The notes below the pieces were generated by a model. It was not told where the DNA came from and made no database searches. It worked only from the letters and a program-made list of their open reading frames with translations. The translations under genes were made by a program, and so were the position numbers. Below, piece by piece: positions 43,333 through 51,726 of a DNA stretch of 64,000 nt (within the stretch, counting starts at the first letter, position 1; every line of letters begins with the position of its first letter). Origin of the DNA: Parafrankia irregularis (lineage in GTDB: Bacteria > Actinomycetota > Actinomycetes > Frankiales > Frankiaceae); NCBI RefSeq assembly GCF_001536285.1, contig NZ_FAOZ01000007.1, positions 75,360-139,359 on the forward strand, written 5' to 3'.

Positions 43333-44351
43333 TAGTACTGCCTCACCCTCGCGTCGTAGACGTGGTCGAGGTGGCCATCGGCGTCGCCCAGCAGGGAGCT
43401 TCCGGCGATCACACGCCGCGTGTACAGGTGGGCCGGGTGCTCCCAGGTCTGGCCGACGCCGCCGAAAACCTGCATGACGATCTCTGTCACCTCTCGACCC
43501 GTGTATCCGAGCCACGCCTTGGCGGTCGACGCGGCCAGTCGCGCGTCCGGGGCGTCGAGTTCGTCGGCGGCCCAGGCGGCGTAGCTGATCGCGGCATCGG
43601 CCGCCTCGCAGACGACCACCGCGTCAGCGCACATGTGCTGTATGGCCTGGAAGGAACCGATGGGCACGCCGAACGCGACCCGTGTCTTTGAGTATTCGAT
43701 CGCTCCGTCGACCGCCGCGCGCATCGAACCGAGGGCGTCGGCGCAGACCAGGGAGATGGCCAGCGACATCCAACGGTCGTGGTCCGAGGCGTCGATGCGC
43801 CCGCTCCGCTCGACCGCTCCTTCGGGGGGCAGCGAGTCGAGAGGGAAAAGCATGTCACCGGTCGAACCGTGGCGCTCGATCGGTGACAATGCGACTCTTG
43901 CCAAAGTCCCGGGCGAACCGATGCACAGCCCGACCTCCCCGTCTCCCCAGCGGACCGCGCCGTCGAGGTCGTCGGCAGTCGCCAGGCCGCCGAGGTCGCG
44001 GCGCAGCAGTACGGCTGCTGTCATGTCACCGGCGGCGACCGCTTCGGCGAGCTCGCCTGCTTCACCACCCAGCAACAGCAGTTCGGTCGCCAGAAGCGCC
44101 GGGACGAACGGAGCGGGGCACAGCATCTCGCCCAGGCCACGGGCGACGATCATCGCGTCCACCCCGCTGCCCAGCGGTGCGTCGTCCGAGCGGAGGCGCA
44201 GGCCGAGCAGTCCCGCCTCCACCAGCGAGTCCCAGGCACGCCGGTGGTCGAAGTCGTCGAGATCTCTTGGCCCCGACACTCCGACGACGGAGCGCATGGA
44301 CCTGATGGTCATGGCGAGCAGCTCCTGCTCCTCGCTAAGCAGCGCAAGCAC
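43332..44351 (-). CDS. Acyl-CoA dehydrogenase, subunit-like B
   Basis: A 339-residue divergent acyl-CoA dehydrogenase. The C-terminal half is typical: SKTRVAFGVPIGSFQAIQHMCAD and QVFGGVGQTWEHPAHLYTRR. The N-terminal and middle parts are weakly conserved, and the E-P-x-A-G-S-D motif of its partner is missing. This fits a heteromeric pair sharing motifs. I use GTG 44351 because AAAGGTGG lies seven bases upstream; an ATG seven codons earlier overlaps the ribosome site. Coupled to subunit A through TAGTG. Confidence 0.82.
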   Translation of the reverse strand: MLALLSEEQELLAMTIRSMRSVVGVSGPRDLDDFDHRRAWDSLVEAGLLGLRLRSDDAPLGSGVDAMIVARGLGEMLCPAPFVPALLATELLLLGGEAGELAEAVAAGDMTAAVLLRRDLGGLATADDLDGAVRWGDGEVGLCIGSPGTLARVALSPIERHGSTGDMLFPLDSLPPEGAVERSGRIDASDHDRWMSLAISLVCADALGSMRAAVDGAIEYSKTRVAFGVPIGSFQAIQHMCADAVVVCEAADAAISYAAWAADELDAPDARLAASTAKAWLGYTGREVTEIVMQVFGGVGQTWEHPAHLYTRRVIAGSSLLGDADGHLDHVYDARVRQY

Positions 44352-44372
44352 CGGACAACCACCTTTCTCCAT

Positions 44373-44389
44373 ACTGAACGAAATTCAGT
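44373..44389 (-). promoter_or_regulatory. Inverted repeat upstream of the acyl-CoA dehydrogenase operon
   Basis: ACTGAA and TTCAGT are perfect inverted arms around CGAAA, immediately upstream of the ribosome site of subunit B. Candidate operator; its sequence differs from the CCGAAC sites near the TetR gene. Confidence 0.45.
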
Positions 44390-44601
44390 CTCATCTCCGC
44401 CGCCGCCCAAAGCGGCGGACCCGCATCAACACCGCGGCCCGTCGCAAGGACGTCTACAAGCGCGCCGGTCCGAAGACCGCCCAGCCACCGGCGTATCGAG
44501 CGCGCCATGGACATGCCGGGCGGGCGGTCCGGCGTGGCACTGTCCGGCCGACACGGCCGCGGTGACAGGCAGGCCGCTCGCGGACGGTCGCCAACCACCT
44601 T

Positions 44602-45243
44602 CTACAGGAGCGCCAGCATGCCGGAGAACAGCTTCAGCGCGTCGTCTATCAGGCGCTTGCCTTCTGCGTCACCGCGGCAGTGAGGGAATTCGAGGCAGAG
44701 CGATTTAAGCGCGCCGGCCAACATCACCGTGGCGGCGTTCACCAACCGGGGATCGTACTCCGACAACAGCGCCCGGTTCTGCCGAGCCCACTGACGGTCG
44801 GCCTCGGCCAGGATCTCGTCGAAGCCGGGAGGTGCGTCGGTACCGAGCACCACCATCGGTTCGAAGTCCCGCGCCAGCCACGCGCCCTGAAGGTAGGACT
44901 CGACTCCCGCCAGGAGCAGTTCCTTGCCGGTAGAATTGGCCCTGCGCGCCGCGGCCACCGCCGATCGCGTATGTTCTTCCTGGGCGCGCTGGTATTCATC
45001 CCACAGTGCGAGGAAGATCTTCTTCTTGCTCCCGAAGTGATGATAGAGGCCGCCGACGCTGATGCCGGAGCGCTCGGCGATGTCGATGATGGACGTCGCC
45101 GCGTATCCTTTTTCGGCGAACAACTGGCGCGCCGAATCGAGCATCGCCTGCTTCGACTGGGCGCTCCGCTCCTCGTTCGTCCGACCCTTCGCCTTCCCTT
45201 CTTGTCTTGGTGGCCGCGAGGAACGTTGGGCTCCGCGGGACAC
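44602..45243 (-). CDS. TetR/AcrR-family transcriptional regulator
   Basis: About 213 residues. After a Lys/Arg-rich start (RPPRQEGKAKGRTNEERSAQ) comes the TetR helix-turn-helix (AMLDSARQLFAEKGYAATSIIDIAERSGISVGGLYHHFGSKKKIF region) and an all-helical ligand domain. GTG 45243 has AAAGGCGG eight bases upstream; the longer open frame runs through both palindromes and is non-coding. Divergent from the RraA-like gene. Two CCGAAC-N3-GTTCGG palindromes in the shared upstream region are its likely operators, giving autoregulation and control of the plus-strand genes. Confidence 0.88.
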   Translation of the reverse strand: MSRGAQRSSRPPRQEGKAKGRTNEERSAQSKQAMLDSARQLFAEKGYAATSIIDIAERSGISVGGLYHHFGSKKKIFLALWDEYQRAQEEHTRSAVAAARRANSTGKELLLAGVESYLQGAWLARDFEPMVVLGTDAPPGFDEILAEADRQWARQNRALLSEYDPRLVNAATVMLAGALKSLCLEFPHCRGDAEGKRLIDDALKLFSGMLALL

Positions 45244-45325
45244 AGATAGGTCCGCCTTTCTTCCGGGGGGAGCTCCACGGGGAGAGGTCCACCGGTCGGA
45301 GCGCGGCGAGACCGGCCCGCCAAGA

Positions 45326-45346
45326 CTACCGAACGCGGTTCGGTAG
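45326..45346. promoter_or_regulatory. Palindromic operator 1, CTACCGAAC-N3-GTTCGGTAG
   Basis: Nine-base arms pair perfectly around GCG, 83 bp upstream of the TetR start. Its core is the same CCGAAC-N3-GTTCGG as the second site. Confidence 0.65.
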
Positions 45347-45420
45347 CGCCAGGAGTAGGTGCTCGTCGTCCCGTCTGAGCAGCGGCGCCCCTTGACGGCT
45401 GCCACTCGCGGCGCTACCTT

Positions 45421-45435
45421 CCGAACCGCGTTCGG
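45421..45435. promoter_or_regulatory. Palindromic operator 2, CCGAAC-N3-GTTCGG
   Basis: Six-base arms pair perfectly around CGC, with centres 92 bp from operator 1 and closer to the divergent RraA-like gene. The shared core argues for one regulator, most likely the adjacent TetR protein. Confidence 0.65.
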
Positions 45436-45579
45436 TTTTTGGAGCCGCCTGCCCGGATCGGAAACGGATGGCGGCGGGGTTCGGTCGTAGTCCATGCTCG
45501 CGATCTACGATCAGGTGTTCTTCACAGCCGGAGACAACGACGAGTCAGGATCCACCGTGCACACATCGGAACGGCTGAC

Positions 45580-46290
45580 ATGACTGCGGGAATTCCAGAC
45601 CGAGAGGCCGTCGAGGCACTGCTGGCGTTTAGCACGCCGTCCGTGCTGAACGGACTCAAGCGACTGGGCAAGCACCCGTCCGAGCTGGAGAGCCTCGACC
45701 GAAACGTGGTCCGCTGCATCTCGCCGGGGCTCGGCCGACGTGTCGGTTTCGCTGCCACCCGGAAGGTATGGACCGGCCGAGACAACCCCGAGTCGAGCGG
45801 CCTGACGGCCTTGGATAATCCTGGGGCCCACGACGATCACATCCTCGCGGTACCTGGGCCGCGTATCCTCGTCGCCGAAAACGTCGGTGACTGGCGGGGC
45901 CGTGTCTGTATCTGGGGAGAAGTCGCAGCCAATCTCTACAAGGCGCTCGACTGTACCGCGGGCATCACTAACGGCCCTGTGCGTGACATCGACGAAATGC
46001 AGGAGGTAGGGTTCCAGACCTACGCCAGCGGCGTCGACGTCGGCGGAGGCTTCGTGAAAGTCCTCGAGACCGGGCAACCCGTCGAGATCGGCGGTGTCGC
46101 TGTCGCCACCGGAGACCTGCTGCACGGTGACGGCCACGGCGTCGTGAAGGTCCCACTGGAACTGGTCGAGGCGCTGCCTGACGCGATACGCGCACATGAG
46201 GCGAAAGAGCGCAAGGTGATCGACTTTTGTCGCTCGTCCGCCTTCTCGCTGCCCGGCTACGCCGCGGCATGGACCGCGAAGTCATATTGA
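45580..46290 (+). CDS. RraA-family protein (HMG/CHA aldolase-like)
   Basis: A 236-residue member of the RraA/4-hydroxy-4-methyl-2-oxoglutarate aldolase fold. LLAFSTPSVLNGLKRLG is the usual start, GDWRGRVCIWGEVAANLYKALDCTAGITNGPVRDIDEM carries the conserved G-x-x-A...G-x-R-D segment with metal-site Asp, and the C-terminus matches PLELVEALPDAIRAHEAKE. Members cleave 4-hydroxy-2-oxo acids from meta-cleavage aromatic pathways, or act as RNase E inhibitors in Proteobacteria. The catabolic context favours the aldolase. Start ATG 45580; the upstream ribosome site is weak. Probably TetR-controlled. Confidence 0.82.
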   Translation: MTAGIPDREAVEALLAFSTPSVLNGLKRLGKHPSELESLDRNVVRCISPGLGRRVGFAATRKVWTGRDNPESSGLTALDNPGAHDDHILAVPGPRILVAENVGDWRGRVCIWGEVAANLYKALDCTAGITNGPVRDIDEMQEVGFQTYASGVDVGGGFVKVLETGQPVEIGGVAVATGDLLHGDGHGVVKVPLELVEALPDAIRAHEAKERKVIDFCRSSAFSLPGYAAAWTAKSY

Positions 46291-46589
46291 ACCGATCTGA
46301 ACCAGGGAACCGACGGCGACGGCTTGTATCGGCGCGCCTGGTCGAACGTGTCGGTTTCGGTGCAACAGCCCCCACCCGCCACTTGGCGGGTGATTGAGCC
46401 GGAGCCGGCTAGATGCCGGTGCCAACCGCTCGACCCAGCCTGATCGGGCGCCGGGAACGAGTGCAGCCAGGCAGGACCGTGCTGCGACCGCCGGCCGGCA
46501 CCACACGGCGCGGGCAGGACCGCCTGCGGGCAGTCGGCGCGCCCCGCTCAACGATCTACCACACGTCGAGGAACCAGGAGTTGACTTCC
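46291..46589. other. Intergenic region, 299 bp
   Basis: Apart from the hairpin at 46373, nothing is recognised here. A promoter for the transporter operon is expected but not readable. Confidence 0.4.
46373..46392 (+). terminator. Hairpin after the RraA-like gene
   Basis: CACCCGCC and GGCGGGTG pair perfectly around ACTT, 83 bp past the stop. Without a U-tract it is a candidate terminator or attenuator before the transporter operon. Confidence 0.5.
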
Positions 46590-47858
46590 ATGCCCCAAGA
46601 CCGCCGCGCCACCACGGACTCCGCGCGCCCCTGGCCGCGGGCGGGCCGTGCCCGCCTTGGCCTTCCCTTACTCGCGGCTGCCGTGTTGGCGGTGTCCTGC
46701 TCGTCCTCCGGCGGCTCGTCGACCGGAGGGTCGGCGGGATCGGAGACGCCGTTCGTCATCGGCAACATCACGTCCGCGACCGGCACCTACGCGAGCTCGA
46801 TCGGCGGCGCGGCCCCCCTCGTCGACGCGTGGGTGCAGTGGACCAACGCTCATGGCGGCATCAACGGCCACCCCGTGAAGATCATTGCCAAGGACGATGG
46901 CGGCATCCCGTCGAAGGGCATAGCGGCCGCCAAGGCGCTCATGTCCGCCAAGGTGACAGCGATCGTCGGCCCGGTCAGCAATACCGTGGCCAGCTGGCAC
47001 AAGATCGTGACCGCCGCCGGGATCCCGGTGATCGGCGGGCAGACGAACGGCGCGGGCCTGTACCAGACCGAGCCGCTGCTGTTCCCGACCGGCGCGACCG
47101 ACCCGGCCGGCGTTGTGAGCCTCGCGGCCTCCCAGGGCAGCAAGAAGTTCGGCGTCATGTACTGCACCGAGGCTCCGGCCTGCGCCTCCCAGACGGAGGT
47201 ACTGACCAAGGCGACCGCGAAGTACTCGGCGGCGCTGAACGGGATCTCCATCGCGTACACCGGAACGGTGGCGTCCTCCGCGCCGAACTACACCGCGCAG
47301 TGCCTCGCGGCAAAGCAGGCCGGGGTCGACGCCCTCTACGTCGCGAACTCCGCGTCGGTGACCGTTCGCATTCTGAAGGACTGCGCAAGCCAGGGATTCA
47401 AGCCAACGGTCGTCGGCTACGGGCCGTCCGCGGACGACAGCTGGCTGACCGAGCCGGCCCTGGACGGCGCCCTCGTCGAAGAGCAGAACTTCCCCTGGTT
47501 CGGCACGGAGACCGAGGTCGAGAAAACCCTCCAGGCCGCCATCGCCCAGTACGCCCCGGACCTGTCGAAGTCCCACACCTTCAACGCCAACATCTCCCAG
47601 ACCTGGGCCTCGCTCGAGGTGTACAAGGCGATCGTCGAGCAGGGCAAGCTGACGCCGAGCTCCACCGCCGAAAATCTGGTCGACGCGATCCACGCACTGC
47701 CCAAGGGCTGGAAAGTCGACGGTGTGACCCCGCCGCTGACGTTCGGCGCCGCCGGCAGCCCCAACCCGGCGATCAGCTGCTACTACACGGCCAAGGTCGA
47801 GAACGGCGCGTGGGTCGAGCCGACACCCGGCAAGTACGACTGCCTGCCCACCGGCTGA
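46590..47858 (+). CDS. Liv-type ABC transporter substrate-binding lipoprotein
   Basis: A 422-residue binding protein of the LivK/branched-chain amino acid type, whose relatives also bind aromatic acids and other organic compounds. Signal peptide with lipobox AVSC (Cys37) and a Ser/Gly-rich linker, then FVIGNITSATGTYASSIGGAAPLVDAWVQW, IIAKDDGGIPSKGIAAAKALM and IVGPVSNTVASWHKIVTAAGIPVIGGQ, the hallmark first lobe. ATG 46590 follows AGGAG. It heads the transporter operon with the fused permease and two ATPases. Island context suggests its ligand is the catabolic substrate, not an amino acid. Confidence 0.9.
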   Translation: MPQDRRATTDSARPWPRAGRARLGLPLLAAAVLAVSCSSSGGSSTGGSAGSETPFVIGNITSATGTYASSIGGAAPLVDAWVQWTNAHGGINGHPVKIIAKDDGGIPSKGIAAAKALMSAKVTAIVGPVSNTVASWHKIVTAAGIPVIGGQTNGAGLYQTEPLLFPTGATDPAGVVSLAASQGSKKFGVMYCTEAPACASQTEVLTKATAKYSAALNGISIAYTGTVASSAPNYTAQCLAAKQAGVDALYVANSASVTVRILKDCASQGFKPTVVGYGPSADDSWLTEPALDGALVEEQNFPWFGTETEVEKTLQAAIAQYAPDLSKSHTFNANISQTWASLEVYKAIVEQGKLTPSSTAENLVDAIHALPKGWKVDGVTPPLTFGAAGSPNPAISCYYTAKVENGAWVEPTPGKYDCLPTG

Positions 47859-47933
47859 CCACCAGGGGCGGCCTGGTCATCCCAGGCCGCCCTCCGCCGC
47901 TTTTCCCGTCCACAGCCGTAGTTGGGGGTCCGC

Positions 47934-50717
47934 ATGCGCGACCTGCTGCCATTTATCATCCTTGGCCTGACGAGCGGGTCGGCCTACGGCCTCGCGGGCG
48001 TCGGGTTGGTTCTCACCTACAAGACCTCGGGTGTGTTCAACTTCGCCTTCGGGGCGCTGGGCACGCTCGCGGCCTACGTCTTCTACAGCCTCAACGTCTC
48101 ACACGGCCTGCCCTGGCCCGTGGCGGCGCTGCTGTCGACCGTCGTGCTGGGCGCCGTGCTCGGCTACGTGTTCGAACTGTTCGCGCGGCACCTCTCACAT
48201 GCCGCGCTGGCGGTACGGATCGTCGCGATGCTGGGCATCGTGCTCGTCATCGAAGGCGCCTTCCTGCTGGCCCACGGCACCGAGTCGCAGACCTTCCCGA
48301 CTTTCCTGCCGGACAACCGCTTCAAGGTTTTCGACGCGTACGTCAGCGCAAGCCAGTTGATCATCATGGGCCTTGCGCTGGTCCTGACGCTGGGGCTCTA
48401 CGTCTTCCTCCACCGCACTCGGCTGGGCATGGCCATGCGGGCGGTCGTCGACGACCCGGCCCTGCTCGACCTGGCCGGAACCCGTCCCGCGACGGTCCGC
48501 CGGATCGCCTGGATGATCGGCACCGTCTGCGCGCTCATGTCAGGGATCCTGCTCGCGCAGAGCACCAACCTCGACCCGGTGACGCTGACCGCGCTGGTCG
48601 CGCAGGCCTTCGCCGCCGCGGCCCTCGGCGCGTTCGCCAGCCTCCCGGCGGCCTACGCCGGCGGGCTCGCCATCGGTGTCCTGTCGGCGATCCTGACCAG
48701 GTACGCCTCGTCCAGCGAATACCTCGCCGGCCTGCCGGCCAGCCTGCCGTTCGTGGTGCTGTTCGGCGTCCTGGTGGTGCTTCCGCGGCGGCGGCTCGCC
48801 ACCCGCCTGCAAAGCATCCCGCTGCCGCGCGCGGCCTGGACCGCCCCGCTGCGCACGCAGATCTTCTTCTGCCTGGCCGCCCTGGCCGCCCTGGCGTTCG
48901 TGCCGCAGTTCAGCGGCGACCACATCGGCCAGTGGGCTGGCTTCCTCGCGGTCGCGATCATGTTCCTGTCGCTCGGGTTGCTGGTCAGAACGTCCGGGCA
49001 GGTCTCCCTGTGCCACGCGGGATTCGGGGCGATCGGGGCGGTCGCCTTCTCGAAGCTGGCGACCGACGCCCACCTGCCGTGGTTGCTGGCGCTACTCGTC
49101 GCAGGGCTCGTCGTGGTCCCCATTGGCGCCGTCATCGCCATCCCGGCGATTCGTCTGTCCGGCCTGTACCTGGCGCTCGCCACCTTCGGCTTCGGCCTGC
49201 TGCTGCAGAACATGTTCTACAACACCAGTCTGATGTTCGGCCTCAACGGCTACGGGGTGCCCATGCCCCGGCCGCATCTGTCCTGGCTGGACCTGGAGTC
49301 CGATACCGGCTTCTACTACGTGGTCCTGGCGGTCCTCGCCGCCGCCACGGCCACTGTCATCGCGCTCACCCGCACCCGGCTCGGCCGGCTGCTGCGCGCG
49401 CTCAGTGACTCGCCGAGAGCACTGTCCATGGGCGGGACCAGCGTGCCCACCACCCAGGTACTCGTCTTCTGTGTCTCGGCGTTCCTCGCCGGCATCTCGG
49501 GGGCGCTGCTCGGCGTCAGCCTGATCCAGGTCGACCCGACCTCCTTCAACCCGACGCTGTCCCTGACCTACCTCGCGCTGATCGTGCTGGCCGTCGGCGG
49601 GCCGCCCTGGTATGCGCTCGTGCAGGCGGCGGGCCTCATGCTGATCCCCGCCTACGTCACCTCGGGGTCCGTCGGCTACTGGCTGCAGATCGTCTTCGGC
49701 CTGTTCGCCGTCCTGCTCATCTTCTCGCCGCAGACGCGGCAGGTGCCGCGATGGGTGCGGCTCAGCTCGGCGGGCATCGCCCGGCTTCTCGGCGAGCGCG
49801 ACACAGGGCCGGTGCCCGCGGCGCCCGACGCCGCGCCGGATCCGGGTGAGGCGGGTCTTCCCAGCCCTTCCGGCGCTGCGGAGCGCCCGGCCGGCGAGGG
49901 ACTACGCGTCGACAGCCTCCGGGTGCGGTTCGGCGGGCTGGTCGCCGTGGACCATCTCGCCCTGGCCGCACCCGCCGGTGAGATCACCGGCCTGATCGGG
50001 CCCAACGGCGCGGGCAAGACCAGCACCTTCGACGCCATCTGTGGGCTGAATCCCGCGGCCCAGGGCCGGGTCCAGCTACACGGCCGGGACATCTCCCGCT
50101 CCTCCCCGCCGGCGCGGGCGGCGGCCGGCCTGGGCAGGACGTTCCAGCAGATGCAGCTCTACGATTCGCTCACCGTCCTGGAGAACGTCCAGCTCGGACG
50201 CGAGGCAGCGCTCGCCGGCCGGGGACCGCTGAACCAGATCTTCGCCGGCCGCGGCCGGCACGTCATCGACCGGGCCGCGCGGGAGGCGCTGCACCTGTGC
50301 GGCATCGCTGATCTCAGCGATCGCGTGGTGGGCAGTCTGTCCACCGGACAACGCCGTCTCACCGAGCTGGCCCGCTGCCTCGCCGGACCGTTCGACCTGC
50401 TGCTGCTCGACGAGCCGTCCTCTGGCCTGGATGCCCACGAGACGGAGGCATTCGGCGCGCTCCTGCGGCGTGTCGTCGCCACCCGCGGCGTCGGCATCCT
50501 GCTCGTGGAGCACGACATGTCGCTGGTGATGGATCTTTGCGACCACATCTTCGTCCTCGACTTCGGCAAGCCGCTGTTCGCGGGAAGCCCGGCCGAGGTC
50601 ACCGCGTCGGACCTGGTCAGGTCCGCCTATCTCGGGACAGGGGGACCGATGGCCGGCACCGACCGGGTTGACGCCTCGTCCGGTAACGACAGCCACGTCA
50701 GGGTCGAGGCACAGTGA
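47934..50717 (+). CDS. Fused Liv permease-permease-ATPase (LivH-LivM-LivG type)
   Basis: A 927-residue fusion of three usually separate subunits. Residues ~1-290 are LivH-like (ILGLTSGSAYGLAGVGLVLTYKTSGVFNFAFGA). Residues ~300-610 are LivM-like (GLLVRTSGQVSLCHAGFGAIGA, IRLSGLYLALATFGFG). After a Pro/Ala linker, residues ~650-900 are a LivG-like ATPase with Walker A GPNGAGKT at 689-696, signature STGQ at 803-806 (LSGGQ in most), Walker B LLLLDEP with Asp826-Glu827, and VEHDM. ATG 47934 with GGGGG upstream is preferred over an in-frame TTG. The ATPase stop overlaps the LivF start (GTGA). Confidence 0.9.
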   Translation: MRDLLPFIILGLTSGSAYGLAGVGLVLTYKTSGVFNFAFGALGTLAAYVFYSLNVSHGLPWPVAALLSTVVLGAVLGYVFELFARHLSHAALAVRIVAMLGIVLVIEGAFLLAHGTESQTFPTFLPDNRFKVFDAYVSASQLIIMGLALVLTLGLYVFLHRTRLGMAMRAVVDDPALLDLAGTRPATVRRIAWMIGTVCALMSGILLAQSTNLDPVTLTALVAQAFAAAALGAFASLPAAYAGGLAIGVLSAILTRYASSSEYLAGLPASLPFVVLFGVLVVLPRRRLATRLQSIPLPRAAWTAPLRTQIFFCLAALAALAFVPQFSGDHIGQWAGFLAVAIMFLSLGLLVRTSGQVSLCHAGFGAIGAVAFSKLATDAHLPWLLALLVAGLVVVPIGAVIAIPAIRLSGLYLALATFGFGLLLQNMFYNTSLMFGLNGYGVPMPRPHLSWLDLESDTGFYYVVLAVLAAATATVIALTRTRLGRLLRALSDSPRALSMGGTSVPTTQVLVFCVSAFLAGISGALLGVSLIQVDPTSFNPTLSLTYLALIVLAVGGPPWYALVQAAGLMLIPAYVTSGSVGYWLQIVFGLFAVLLIFSPQTRQVPRWVRLSSAGIARLLGERDTGPVPAAPDAAPDPGEAGLPSPSGAAERPAGEGLRVDSLRVRFGGLVAVDHLALAAPAGEITGLIGPNGAGKTSTFDAICGLNPAAQGRVQLHGRDISRSSPPARAAAGLGRTFQQMQLYDSLTVLENVQLGREAALAGRGPLNQIFAGRGRHVIDRAAREALHLCGIADLSDRVVGSLSTGQRRLTELARCLAGPFDLLLLDEPSSGLDAHETEAFGALLRRVVATRGVGILLVEHDMSLVMDLCDHIFVLDFGKPLFAGSPAEVTASDLVRSAYLGTGGPMAGTDRVDASSGNDSHVRVEAQ

Positions 50718-51502
50718 CCGCCGCTCCCGCTCCTGTGAACGAGCCCGCGCGGCCGGCCCTGACCGTCCGTGGCCTGACCGCGGGCTACGGGGGCGTCACC
50801 GTGCTGCGTGGGGTGGACCTCGTCGTGCGGCGGGGCGAGGTCGTCGCCCTGGTCGGGGCGAACGGCGCGGGCAAGACCACGCTGCTACGCGCGATCAGCG
50901 GAACGGTCCCGGCGACCGGCGGGACGATCCACCTCGGTGAGGACGACGTCACCCGGCTGTCGCCCGCCGAGCGCGCCCGGCGTGGGCTGTGCCTGATCCC
51001 CGAAGGGCGCGGCATTTTCCGCGCGCTCACCGTCGAGGAGAACCTGCGGCTGAGCACTCCACCCTGGATCCGGCCCGCCTGCCCCGACGCTGCCTACGAG
51101 GCGTTCCCGCTGCTCGCCGACCGACGGCGACAGGTCGCCGGCACCATGTCCGGCGGCCAGCAGCAGATGCTGGCCCTGTCCCGGGCGATCCTCTCGCAGG
51201 CGTCGGTGGTGCTGCTCGACGAGGTGTCGATGGGGCTGGCGCCGCTGATCGTGGATGTCATCTTCGCCGCGCTCGCCGCGCTGGCCGCCGAGGGCCGGTC
51301 CCTGCTTATCGTCGAGCAGTACGTGCAGCGCGCACTCGCGATGGCTGACTCAGTCCACCTGATGCGCAAGGGCACCGTCACACATGCCGGCCATCCCTCG
51401 ACGTTGGACGAGACGCGGCTGGTCGCGGAGTACCTCGGCCAGGGCATGCATTCTGACCAGCCAGTCGACGAACGTGCCGGCCAAGCCGCCGTCGGCGAAT
51501 AG
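50714..51502 (+). CDS. livF: Liv-type ABC transporter ATPase (LivF)
   Basis: A 262-residue ABC ATPase: Walker A GANGAGKTT, the LivF-type PEGRGIFRALTVEENL, signature MSGGQQQML, Walker B VVLLDEVSMGLAP and the H-loop position occupied by VEQYV, where LivF proteins normally carry Gln. GTG 50714 lies inside the previous stop (GTGA), giving equal production with the fused subunit, whose own ATPase domain would pair with this one as the LivG/LivF heterodimer. Confidence 0.93.
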   Translation: MTAAPAPVNEPARPALTVRGLTAGYGGVTVLRGVDLVVRRGEVVALVGANGAGKTTLLRAISGTVPATGGTIHLGEDDVTRLSPAERARRGLCLIPEGRGIFRALTVEENLRLSTPPWIRPACPDAAYEAFPLLADRRRQVAGTMSGGQQQMLALSRAILSQASVVLLDEVSMGLAPLIVDVIFAALAALAAEGRSLLIVEQYVQRALAMADSVHLMRKGTVTHAGHPSTLDETRLVAEYLGQGMHSDQPVDERAGQAAVGE

Positions 51503-51671
51503 GCGCTGTCACCAGCCCGTACCTGTAGACCACACCAACACATCGGCAAGATCAGGGGCGGACCACGGCCAGTACACATCACCAAGATTCAGGACAGGTT
51601 CTCGGACGTGATGATCGGTGGGATCGCCTCGGTTCCGACGGTCCCACGGAAGCCTGAGACCAGCCGAAGCG

Positions 51672-51685
51672 GCTTTATTTAAAGC
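51672..51685 (+). promoter_or_regulatory. Inverted repeat upstream of the alcohol dehydrogenase
   Basis: GCTTTA and TAAAGC are perfect inverted arms around TT, 41 bp before the ADH start in the most AT-rich stretch of the neighbourhood. Candidate operator or promoter element. Confidence 0.4.
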
Positions 51686-51726
51686 AATAAGTCAGGTTAT
51701 GGCGACAGCGGAGGTGAGGGGTTCGT

